NCBI GenBank assembly: GCA_003242645.1
Contig: QGVC01000256.1
Location: 1 to 5,179 of the forward strand
DNA: 5,179 nt
Origin: Pseudomonadota bacterium
Lineage (GTDB): Bacteria > Pseudomonadota > Alphaproteobacteria > Rhizobiales > Hyphomicrobiaceae
Direction: 5' to 3'
How positions within the stretch are numbered: the stretch's first letter is position 1; each line of letters opens with the position of its first letter. Shown in pieces: positions 1 to 5,179 of this stretch. The notes under the pieces are model-generated. The model saw nothing but the letters and a program-made list of their open reading frames with translations, did not search any database and had not been told where the DNA came from. Position numbers and translations under genes: made by a program.

Positions 1-836
1 ATACCTGCTATTCGCTAGCTGCGACGACGACGGGCCGGCTCGCCTCGAGCGATCCCAACCTGCAGAACATTCCCGTCCGCACGAAGGAAGGGCGTGCCAT
101 TCGCACGGCCTTCGTCGCAGAGCCGGGCATGCTGCTTGTGTCCGCGGACTACAGCCAAATCGAGCTGCGGATATTGGCGCACATCGCCGACATTCCGGCG
201 CTCAAGCAGGCCTTCGCGGACGGCCTCGACATTCACGCGATGACGGCCTCCGAGATGTTCGGCGTGCCGATCAAGGATATGCCTCCGGAAATCCGGCGGC
301 GCGCGAAAGCCATTAACTTTGGAATCATCTACGGCATCTCGGCCTTCGGGCTCGCGAACCAGCTCGGCATCTCGCGCGAAGAGGCAGGCAACTACATCAA
401 GACGTACTTCGCCCGCTTCCCCGGCATTCGCGACTACATGGAGCGCACGAAGGCCTTCGCGCATGAGAACGGATACGTGGAGACGATCTTCGGGCGCCGC
501 GTGCACTACCCGGAGATCAACACGCGCAATCCCTCGATGCGCGGGTTCCTGGAGCGCGCGGCCATTAACGCGCCGATCCAGGGCTCCGCGGCCGACATCA
601 TCCGCCGCGCGATGATCCGCATGCCCGAGGCATTGAAGAAGGCCGGGCTTACGTCAGCACGCATGCTCCTGCAGGTTCACGACGAGCTGGTGTTCGAAGC
701 GCGGGAGGCGGAGGTTCCGAAGCTTATCGAAACCGTAAAGCATGTAATGGAGAAAAGCCCGGAGCCGGCGGTTGCACTCTCCGTGCCGCTGAAGGTCGAT
801 GCGAAGGCTGCGGATAATTGGGAGGCTGCACACTAA
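1..836 (+). CDS. polA: DNA polymerase I, C-terminal polymerase domain (5'-truncated by window edge)
   Basis: This is the last 277 codons of DNA polymerase I, which fills gaps in DNA repair and replaces Okazaki primers in the cytoplasm. The reading frame begins at base 3 and is open through the left edge, so the 5' end lies outside the window. The fragment opens with the family's TTTGRL..SSDPNLQNIP block. Motif A is DYSQIELR, with catalytic Asp at fragment residue 49. The O-helix (motif B) is RRRAKAINFGIIYG, with Arg98, Lys102, Phe106 and Tyr110 matching E. coli R754, K758, F762 and Y766. Motif C is QVHDELVFE, with catalytic Asp227. It ends in NWEAAH and TAA, like the E. coli C-terminus, so the 3' end is intact. 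The 5'-nuclease and proofreading domains are not visible. An internal ATG at 129 is not the start, because conserved residues lie before it. Identification is very secure. Confidence 0.98.
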   Translation, partial: TCYSLAATTTGRLASSDPNLQNIPVRTKEGRAIRTAFVAEPGMLLVSADYSQIELRILAHIADIPALKQAFADGLDIHAMTASEMFGVPIKDMPPEIRRRAKAINFGIIYGISAFGLANQLGISREEAGNYIKTYFARFPGIRDYMERTKAFAHENGYVETIFGRRVHYPEINTRNPSMRGFLERAAINAPIQGSAADIIRRAMIRMPEALKKAGLTSARMLLQVHDELVFEAREAEVPKLIETVKHVMEKSPEPAVALSVPLKVDAKAADNWEAAH

Positions 837-849
837 TCCGTGCCAATAC

Positions 850-864
850 TCTCGAATTTCGAGA
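850..864. terminator. Small palindrome in the polA/cbpM convergent gap, possible weak terminator
   Basis: TCTCGAATTTCGAGA is a 7-bp perfect inverted repeat around one central base. As RNA it could form a stem of four or five base pairs with a small loop, on either strand. It sits in the 58-base gap where polA (+) and cbpM (-) converge, a natural place for a bidirectional terminator. No run of T follows on either strand, so an intrinsic terminator of the usual kind is not supported. The call rests on position and symmetry alone. Confidence 0.25.
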
Positions 865-894
865 TTTCGGCCAACAAAAGCGCGGGGTGAAAAA

Positions 895-1242
895 TCACTT
901 GCTGCCAAACTTGCGCTCCGTTCGGGCGAGGTACGCATCCCGAATGCGCATCTGAACATGCTTAGGTTGCTCGCAGATCGCCTCCATCATGGCCCGCATT
1001 TCGCGCCGTAGGCCATAAATCTGATCTAATAGGGAAAGGACGACGGGCACGGCGTCCTCGTTCACGTTCATATCTCGCCGGAGCTGGCAAAGAAGGCGAA
1101 TGCGTGCAACGTCCATCTCGTCGAAAACAAGCCCGTCCTCGGCTTGCGCAGGAACGATCCAGCCTCGCCGAACCCACACCCGCAGCTGTCTGAGGCTGAC
1201 CGTGCCCACCGCCTCCACAACTTCCTTTTCCGTCAGCTTCAC
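895..1242 (-). CDS. cbpM: CbpM-type chaperone modulator (MerR-like HTH)
   Basis: This is a 115-residue protein of the CbpM family, whose E. coli member (101 aa) binds the J-domain of CbpA and blocks its co-chaperone and DNA-binding activity. Residues about 3-31 form a MerR-like helix-turn-helix with a wing-like turn (RRGWIVPAQ). Next comes the family's LVFDEMDVARIRLL stretch (38-51), then a helical tail with the L..LLDQI..LR.EM pattern (69-82). The start is GTG at 1242, which overlaps the TGA of the preceding J-protein gene as GTGA. A strong GGAGGG (1255-1250) lies 7 bases upstream and supports this start. Position directly after a cbpA homologue strengthens the call. MerR-family DNA binding in its own right is an alternative, but there is no effector domain. 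The likely role is to tune its partner J-protein in the cytoplasm. Confidence 0.88.
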   Translation of the reverse strand: MKLTEKEVVEAVGTVSLRQLRVWVRRGWIVPAQAEDGLVFDEMDVARIRLLCQLRRDMNVNEDAVPVVLSLLDQIYGLRREMRAMMEAICEQPKHVQMRIRDAYLARTERKFGSK

Positions 1243-2168
1243 GACGCTGCCCTCCGCAATTCTTTCCGCGGATCGTAGGAATGCTTTTCAGCCCACTGTT
1301 TCATGAAGGCCTCGAGCTCGGGATCGATCGTCTCGGGCAAAACCACCTTGATTATGACGTGTTGATCGCCGGCAGGTCCGCGCGCGGGCTTTACACCCTT
1401 GCCTCTGAGGCGCAGAACTTTGCCCGTTGTCGAGCCCTTCGGAACGGTCAGCGCAACGCGGCCCGAGATCGTCGGCACCTCGACTTTCGCTCCAAGCACG
1501 GCTTCATAAAGGGTTAGGGGCAAATCGATCTCGATGTCGTTGCCCTTGCGGCGGAACACCGGGTGCGGGCGAACAGAGATTTCGATCAACGCGTCGCCGG
1601 GCGGTCCGCCGTCCAAGCCAGGCGAGCCCTTACCCTGGAGCCGCAAAATGGTGCCATCCTGGACGCCAGCTGGAATGGTGACGTCGAGAGTCGTGCCGTC
1701 TGGAAGCGTCAGACGACGCTGGGCGCCGTTGACCGCATCCAGAAAGTCGATTTCCAGGTGGTAGCGGCGATCCTGTCCGCGGATTCGGATCCCTGCCCTT
1801 CCACCCGCCGCGCTACGCCGCCCGAACAGCTCCGAGAAAAGGTCCGAAATGTCCTCGAAGTCGCCGAAGCCGGCCGTAGACGTGTACCGGCCGGCTCGAT
1901 CCGCATCTGCGTACTGGCGGTAGAAGCGGTACTGTGGGCGTTCCGCCCCGGTCGCATCGATCTCGCCGCGATCATACCGCGCCCGCTTCTCGGGGTCGCC
2001 GAGGATCGCATAGGCTGCCGATAGCTCCTGGAATTGCCGCTCTGCGTCCTTGTCGCCGGGATGCAGATCAGGATGCAGCTCCTTGGCGCGCTTGCGATAC
2101 GCTTTCCTGATCTCCTCTTGCGTAGCATCGCGCGAGACGCCGAGGATCTGATAGAGATCCTCATTCAC
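1239..2168 (-). CDS. cbpA: CbpA-like J-domain co-chaperone (DnaJ C-terminal family, no zinc finger)
   Basis: This is a 309-residue class B J-protein, a cytoplasmic co-chaperone that stimulates DnaK ATPase and delivers unfolded clients. The J-domain spans residues about 3-68, with the catalytic HPD motif at 32-34. A short Gly/Phe-type linker follows, including FGDFEDISDLFSELFG at 101-116. The two beta-rich client-binding domains start near 134 (YHLEIDFLDAVNGAQ) and 203 (PVFRRKGNDIEIDLP). The CxxCxGxG repeats of DnaJ proper are absent, which favours CbpA/DjlB-type over DnaJ. E. coli CbpA is of similar length (about 306 aa). The start is GTG at 2168, lying inside the end of ftsH (8-base overlap). 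The only upstream purine tract is a GGGGG about 8 bases away, so translation is probably coupled to ftsH. The 3' end overlaps cbpM by 4 bases. No dnaK is in view, so it must use the resident DnaK. Confidence 0.93.
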   Translation of the reverse strand: MNEDLYQILGVSRDATQEEIRKAYRKRAKELHPDLHPGDKDAERQFQELSAAYAILGDPEKRARYDRGEIDATGAERPQYRFYRQYADADRAGRYTSTAGFGDFEDISDLFSELFGRRSAAGGRAGIRIRGQDRRYHLEIDFLDAVNGAQRRLTLPDGTTLDVTIPAGVQDGTILRLQGKGSPGLDGGPPGDALIEISVRPHPVFRRKGNDIEIDLPLTLYEAVLGAKVEVPTISGRVALTVPKGSTTGKVLRLRGKGVKPARGPAGDQHVIIKVVLPETIDPELEAFMKQWAEKHSYDPRKELRRAAS

Positions 2169-4047
2169 CGGCAGCCCCCATCAGCGTCGCGCCGGAGCCG
2201 GAATGTGCCTCGAGCGCCTGACCGTCGGGCCGAGCCTTGATCAGGTCGCGAGCGAGCGCCTTCAAGTCTGTCTCGGTCAGGGTTTCCCTGGCGAGCAACT
2301 CACGAGCACCGCGCTCAAGAATCTCGCGGTTCCTTTCGAGAATCGTCATGGTCCGGTCGAAGACCCTGTCGATAACCCGCTTCACCGCAGCATCGATCTT
2401 CTCTGCCGTTGCCTCGCTGTACTGCCGCTCGACGTTGGAGTAGCTGACCTCGCCCAGGAAGCCGGGCCGACGATCGTCATAGCTGACGAAGCCAAGCTCC
2501 TCGTCCATGCCGTATCGCACCACCATGGAGCGAGCGATATCCGTGGCCTTGGCAAGGTCATCCGCTGCGCCTGTCGAGAGATGGCCAAAGACAAGCCACT
2601 CTGCGGCCCGTCCACCCAGGAGGACAGCGATCTTGTCCTCCAGCTCTTCGCGCGTCATGAGGTAGCGATCCTCGGTCGGGCGCTGAATGGTATAGCCGAG
2701 CGCACCGACTCCGCGCGGGATGATCGAGACCTTGTGCACCTCGTCCACGCCGGGGAGGGCCATTGAGACGAGCGCATGGCCCATCTCGTGATAGGCGACG
2801 ATCTCCCGCTCTTTTGGGTTCATCAGCCGGTTGGTCTTCTCGAGCCCGGCAACGATGCGCTCGATGGCGCGTGTGAAATCATCCATGCTGACCGCCTCAG
2901 CTTTGCGGCGTGTGGCTATCAGCGCCGCCTCGTTGACCAACGTGGCAAGGTCGGCGCCACTGAAGCCTGTGGTGAGCGCCGCAATCTTTTCGGGGTCGAC
3001 ATCAGGCGCTGTCCGAATCTTTTTCAGGTGAACGTTCAGGATGGCAATCCGGCCCGTCTTGTCGGGGCGATCAACGAGGATCTGGCGATCGAAGCGGCCG
3101 GCGCGCAGTAGAGCGGGATCAAGAATCTCCGGCCGGTTTGTCGCCGCAAGTAGCACAAGCCCCGTGGTGGGATCGAAACCATCGAGCTCGGTCAGGAGCT
3201 GGTTCAGCGTCTGTTCGCGCTCATCATTGCCACTGACCGGGCCAACGGCTCCACGGGCGCGGCCCAATGCGTCTAGCTCATCGATGAAGATGATCGCTGG
3301 CGCTTTCGCGCGAGCCTGCTCGAAGAGGTCACGGACGCGCGCCGCGCCCACGCCGACGAACATCTCGACGAACTCCGAGCCCGAAATCGAGAAGAAGGGA
3401 ACTCCCGCCTCGCCGGCCACCGCCCGCGCGAGCAGTGTCTTGCCGGTGCCCGGCGGGCCCACCAGGAGAATGCCTTTCGGGACGCGGGCGCCGAGCCGGC
3501 CATACTCCTTGGGATTCTTAAGGAACTCTACGACCTCCTGCAGCTCCTGCTTGGCCTCGTCGACCCCGGCCACGTCGTTGAAGGTCACCTTGGTGTCGGT
3601 TTCGACATAGATCTTGGCCTTGCTCTTGCCGATCGACATGAGGCCGCCGCCGAAGCCGTGCTTTTCGACGAGTCGGCGAACGACGAACATCCAGAGCCCA
3701 AAGAAGACGAGGACCGGCACAATCCAGGAGAGGAGCGTGCTCAGCCACGTGTTCTCGATGGCACCTGTGAACTCGATGCCCTTGCCGCGAAGGCGATCAG
3801 CCAACCTGGGGTCCACGGGCGTGGTGACGAACTGCGTTTTCCCGTTCTGAGGCTGGGTGAAGTTCCCTCGGATGTAGTCCTCACCGACCACCACGTCCCG
3901 AACGAGCCCCTGATCGAGATATTGCTCGAAACGGCTGTAGGGGATCGGCTCGATGGTCTGCATCTGCACCCAAAGGTCTCGCAGCAGAACCACGCCGATG
4001 AGCGCCAAAACGACGTAAATAAGATTAATTTGGGTCTTTCGCTCCAT
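2161..4047 (-). CDS. ftsH: ATP-dependent zinc metalloprotease FtsH (probably accessory copy)
   Basis: This complete 628-residue protein is an inner-membrane AAA+ protease that extracts and degrades misfolded membrane proteins and short-lived cytoplasmic regulators. Transmembrane segment 1 is about residues 8-24 and segment 2 about 103-125, enclosing a short periplasmic domain. The AAA module has Walker A GPPGTGKT (197-204), the pore loop FVGVG (230-234), Walker B IIFIDE (252-257), and the second region of homology with arginine fingers R315 and R318. The protease site is HEMGH (420-424), with third zinc ligand D497 in STGAADD. All catalytic residues are present, and length fits the family (about 610-650 aa). 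The start is ATG at 4047 with GGAG 4 bases upstream; the ATG at 4057 is out of frame. It is first gene of the ftsH-cbpA-cbpM operon. Its setting beside stress genes rather than the usual tilS or folP/glmM neighbours, and its [10 protein letters not shown]-terminus, suggest a second, stress-linked copy; that is inference. Confidence 0.97.
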   Translation of the reverse strand: MERKTQINLIYVVLALIGVVLLRDLWVQMQTIEPIPYSRFEQYLDQGLVRDVVVGEDYIRGNFTQPQNGKTQFVTTPVDPRLADRLRGKGIEFTGAIENTWLSTLLSWIVPVLVFFGLWMFVVRRLVEKHGFGGGLMSIGKSKAKIYVETDTKVTFNDVAGVDEAKQELQEVVEFLKNPKEYGRLGARVPKGILLVGPPGTGKTLLARAVAGEAGVPFFSISGSEFVEMFVGVGAARVRDLFEQARAKAPAIIFIDELDALGRARGAVGPVSGNDEREQTLNQLLTELDGFDPTTGLVLLAATNRPEILDPALLRAGRFDRQILVDRPDKTGRIAILNVHLKKIRTAPDVDPEKIAALTTGFSGADLATLVNEAALIATRRKAEAVSMDDFTRAIERIVAGLEKTNRLMNPKEREIVAYHEMGHALVSMALPGVDEVHKVSIIPRGVGALGYTIQRPTEDRYLMTREELEDKIAVLLGGRAAEWLVFGHLSTGAADDLAKATDIARSMVVRYGMDEELGFVSYDDRRPGFLGEVSYSNVERQYSEATAEKIDAAVKRVIDRVFDRTMTILERNREILERGARELLARETLTETDLKALARDLIKARPDGQALEAHSGSGATLMGAAGE

Positions 4048-4092
4048 GGCGCTCCATCCGCAGCTTCATCACATACGAAACGGACTCGAAGC

Positions 4093-4123
4093 CTGATTTA
4101 AGAGGCGGACGACGCCGTTCAAC
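4093..4123 (-). promoter_or_regulatory. Candidate RpoH (sigma-32) heat-shock promoter for the ftsH operon
   Basis: On the minus strand GTTG (4123-4120) is followed after exactly 17 bases by CTTAAATCAG (4102-4093). The alphaproteobacterial RpoH consensus, as I recall it, is CTTG-N16-18-CYTATNTNNG. The -35 core matches at 3 of 4 positions and the -10 at 6 of 7 specified positions; the misses are G for C and A for T. The start of transcription would fall near 4089, giving a leader of about 42 bases before the ftsH ATG. The same bases also read as a weaker sigma-70 promoter (TTGAAC-N15-TTAAAT). Heat-shock control of ftsH and J-protein genes is common, which fits. Confidence 0.45.
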
Positions 4124-4134
4124 ATCCAACGAAA

Positions 4135-4145
4135 CGAGTGACTCG
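4135..4145. repeat. 11-bp palindrome CGAGTGACTCG
   Basis: Five-base perfect arms flank one central G. It lies 12 bases upstream of the candidate ftsH -35 and 3 bases before the CTTGAC box facing degP, so a protein bound here could touch both promoters. The arms do not extend further. A match this short can arise by chance. Confidence 0.25.
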
Positions 4146-4147
4146 CA

Positions 4148-4178
4148 CTTGACCGATCGCAAAGCGAAACCAGATCGG
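4148..4178 (+). promoter_or_regulatory. Possible degP promoter: CTTGAC box with weak -10
   Basis: CTTGAC at 4148-4153 is a perfect -35 for RpoH and near-perfect for sigma-70. Seventeen bases after CTTG comes ACCAGATCGG (4169-4178), which matches only 4 of 7 specified positions of the RpoH -10. A sigma-70 -10 at this spacing (CAGATC) is also poor, so activator help would be expected. Use of this promoter would give degP a leader of roughly 115 bases. A competing -10, TATGAT at 4263-4268, lacks a good -35. Confidence 0.25.
4153..4178. repeat. Inverted repeat CCGATC-N14-GATCGG, possible operator
   Basis: The perfect 6-bp arms (4153-4158 and 4173-4178) have centres 20 bp apart, about two helical turns, so both arms face the same side of the helix as a dimeric regulator would need. 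The repeat overlaps the spacer and -10 area of the possible degP promoter, where a bound protein would block RNA polymerase. No regulator for it is visible in the window, apart from the MerR-like CbpM, whose family is not known for this kind of site. Confidence 0.35.
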
Positions 4179-4226
4179 CAGCTGATGCATTGTCGCGGGA
4201 ATCTACCGAGATGAGCAGGCCCAGGA

Positions 4227-4263
4227 AGCTGCTGTGAAGTCAGCCTTTCGATGATCAGCAGCT
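4227..4263 (+). repeat. Inverted repeat AGCTGCTG / CAGCAGCT in the degP upstream region
   Basis: The perfect 8-bp arms at 4227-4234 and 4256-4263 are separated by 21 bases. If transcribed, they form a stem-loop ending 20 bases before the Shine-Dalgarno site. A competing small hairpin, GCTG (4231-4234) with CAGC (4241-4244), uses part of the same left arm, so two alternative folds are possible. No T-run follows, so it is not a terminator. It may be a leader RNA structure or a protein site. Confidence 0.35.
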
Positions 4264-4283
4264 ATGATTACCGGCCTTGAACC

Positions 4284-4288
4284 GGAGG
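4284..4288 (+). promoter_or_regulatory. Ribosome binding site of degP (GGAGG), possibly masked by a hairpin
   Basis: GGAGG lies 9 bases before the ATG at 4298. An in-frame ATG at 4289 abuts the site and is too close to be used, so this decides the start. Just upstream, CCGG (4271-4274) can pair with CCGG (4282-4285) over a 7-base loop, taking in the first two G of the site. After an A-A mismatch, U4269 and U4268 can form wobble pairs with G4287 and G4288. Confidence 0.6.
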
Positions 4289-4297
4289 ATGGGTACG

Positions 4298-5179
4298 ATG
4301 ATCAGATTGCTAGGTGTCGCGCTTTTCATCGTCGCAACGGCCCTAAGCGGTCCCAGCACTGCCCAGGTGGGCGCATCCGTGGACGAACGCGGAGTTTTGA
4401 CGATCGCACCGCTGCTTGAAAGGGTGACTCCAGCGGTGGTCAACATATCGGTGGTTTCCGAGCGTCCAATAGAAACCAACCCGCTTTTCCAAGATCCATT
4501 TTTCCGGCGCTTTTTCGATCTCCCAGAGCTGCCTCGTAGTAGGCCACAGTTGAGCGCCGGATCGGGCGTCATTGTCGATGCCCAGAATGGTTATGTGCTC
4601 ACTAACCATCACGTTATCAGGGACGGAAAAGAGATCATCGTTACGCTGAAGGATGGCCGGAAGCTGGATGCCGAGCTGGTCGGTAGCGATGCGGCGACCG
4701 ACATCGCACTGTTGAGAATCAAAGCGGACAATCTGACCGCAATGCCGCTCGGAGATTCCGACCAACTGAAGGTCGGGGATTTCGTCGTTGCCGTCGGCAA
4801 CCCATTCGGCCTCGGGCAGACAGTGACATCTGGCATTATCAGCGCGCTTGGTCGAGGCGGCATTAATGTCGAAGGCTACGAAGATTTCATTCAAACTGAT
4901 GCGCCCATTAATCCCGGAAATTCGGGCGGTGCACTGCTGACTTTGGATGGAAAGCTCATCGGCATTAACACCGCCATCCTGACCCCCGTCGGAGGCAATA
5001 TCGGAATTGGGTTCGCGGTTCCGATCAACATGGCGCGCGCCGTCATGGAGCAGCTCATCGAGCACGGGGAGGTTCGGCGCGGGCGCCTGGGCATCATGAT
5101 CCAAGATCTCACGCCCGATCTGGCCCAGGCTCTCGGATTGTCCCGGAGCGCTGGCGCGCTGGTCGCGCGTGTCGAGGAA
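4298..5179 (+). CDS. degP: DegP/DegQ (HtrA) family periplasmic serine protease (3'-truncated by window edge)
   Basis: The first 294 codons of a Do-like protease that degrades or refolds misfolded envelope proteins in the periplasm. Residues 1-22 are a signal peptide: short MIR start, hydrophobic core LLGVALFIVATAL, and a likely cut after STA. The trypsin-like domain holds the full triad: His105 in TNHHV, Asp135 in TDIAL and Ser209 in GNSGG, with the substrate-loop motif IGFAVP at 237-242. The LA loop (about residues 55-86) is short, more like DegQ than E. coli DegP. PDZ1 begins near RRGRLGI (260-266), and the frame is still open at the right edge. ATG 4298 follows GGAGG by 9 bases; an ATG at 4289 is the alternative. 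It is divergent from ftsH. Its codons look less GC-rich than those of polA and ftsH, which may reflect separate acquisition. The family is certain; DegP versus DegQ naming is not. Confidence 0.95.
   Translation, partial: MIRLLGVALFIVATALSGPSTAQVGASVDERGVLTIAPLLERVTPAVVNISVVSERPIETNPLFQDPFFRRFFDLPELPRSRPQLSAGSGVIVDAQNGYVLTNHHVIRDGKEIIVTLKDGRKLDAELVGSDAATDIALLRIKADNLTAMPLGDSDQLKVGDFVVAVGNPFGLGQTVTSGIISALGRGGINVEGYEDFIQTDAPINPGNSGGALLTLDGKLIGINTAILTPVGGNIGIGFAVPINMARAVMEQLIEHGEVRRGRLGIMIQDLTPDLAQALGLSRSAGALVARVEE

Larger units (their letters stand above)
4048..4297. promoter_or_regulatory. Divergent control region between ftsH operon and degP
   Basis: These 250 bases carry no credible gene and must hold the promoters of both the leftward ftsH operon and rightward degP. 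Visible elements are a candidate RpoH promoter for ftsH (4093-4123), an 11-bp palindrome (4135-4145), a CTTGAC box facing degP (4148-4153), a CCGATC/GATCGG inverted repeat (4153-4178), an 8-bp inverted repeat (4227-4234 with 4256-4263), and the degP ribosome binding site (4284-4288). The arrangement lets one set of stress regulators control membrane, cytoplasmic and periplasmic quality-control genes together. None of the elements is proven. Confidence 0.7.

Noticed and set aside
15..506. A 163-codon minus-strand open frame
   Set aside because: It is antisense to polA motifs A and B; no independent support.
799..1011. A 70-codon plus-strand frame spanning the end of polA, the gap and the end of cbpM
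   Set aside because: It overlaps two real genes, has no clear ribosome binding site, and its product shows no recognisable features.
1563..2024. A 153-codon plus-strand open frame
   Set aside because: It is antisense to the J-protein gene, which has convincing domain structure throughout.
2203..3610. Long plus-strand open frames of 187 and 189 codons at 2203-2766 and 3041-3610
   Set aside because: Both are opposite the conserved AAA+ and protease domains of ftsH. The second translation is rich in Ser, Arg and Ala as expected of an antisense shadow.
4055..4057. ATG 10 bases upstream of the ftsH start, in a repeated ATGGAGCG
   Set aside because: It is out of frame with ftsH. The duplicate is only 8 bases and probably chance; its GGAG serves as the ftsH ribosome binding site.
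4263..4268. TATGAT as the degP -10
   Set aside because: It matches 5 of 6 sigma-70 positions, but no -35 is seen 16-18 bases upstream. Kept only as an alternative start that would undercut the thermometer idea.
4276..4281. CTTGAA as a heat-shock -35 box
   Set aside because: It lies just ahead of the degP ribosome binding site, so any transcript would begin inside the coding region, and no -10 follows at the right distance.
4343..5104. A 253-codon open frame on the minus strand opposite degP
   Set aside because: It lies wholly antisense to a clear HtrA protease with intact triad and signal peptide, and its translation resembles no family I know. It is a frame shadow of GC-rich coding sequence.

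Overview
The window looks like chromosomal DNA of a GC-rich alphaproteobacterium, probably of the Hyphomicrobiales (rhizobial) type. That placement is an inference from the DNA polymerase I sequence, the GC-rich codon use, GTG starts with strong Shine-Dalgarno sites, and a promoter that resembles alphaproteobacterial RpoH promoters. No rRNA, tRNA, insertion sequence or CRISPR array is visible.

Layout from left to right: (1) the 3' end of polA on the + strand (1-836), cut by the window edge. (2) A short convergent gap (837-894) with one small palindrome. (3) A tightly packed minus-strand operon read from right to left: ftsH (4047-2161), a zinc-finger-less J-domain protein of the CbpA/DnaJ family (2168-1239) and a CbpM-type MerR-like chaperone modulator (1242-895). 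The genes overlap by 8 and 4 bases. (4) A 250-base divergent control region (4048-4297) with candidate heat-shock promoters, an 11-bp palindrome, a 6-bp inverted repeat with a 20-bp pitch, and a possible hairpin over the next gene's ribosome binding site. (5) The 5' part of a DegP/DegQ (HtrA) periplasmic serine protease on the + strand (4298-5179), cut by the right edge after the start of its first PDZ domain.

Taken together, the part right of polA is a protein-quality-control module. It holds a membrane AAA+ protease (FtsH), a cytoplasmic J-protein that would hand clients to DnaK, that J-protein's dedicated antagonist, and a periplasmic protease/chaperone, arranged around one shared regulatory region. 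This gene set recalls the transmissible heat/stress-tolerance loci of proteobacteria, which carry accessory ftsH and degP copies and often small heat-shock protein, ClpG/ClpK or J-protein genes. Whether this is such an island cannot be settled from 5 kb, because the hallmark hsp20, clpG/clpK, yfdX, hdeD, trx and kefB genes are not in view. The component families are known. What may be less described is the ftsH-cbpA-cbpM translationally coupled arrangement and its control region.
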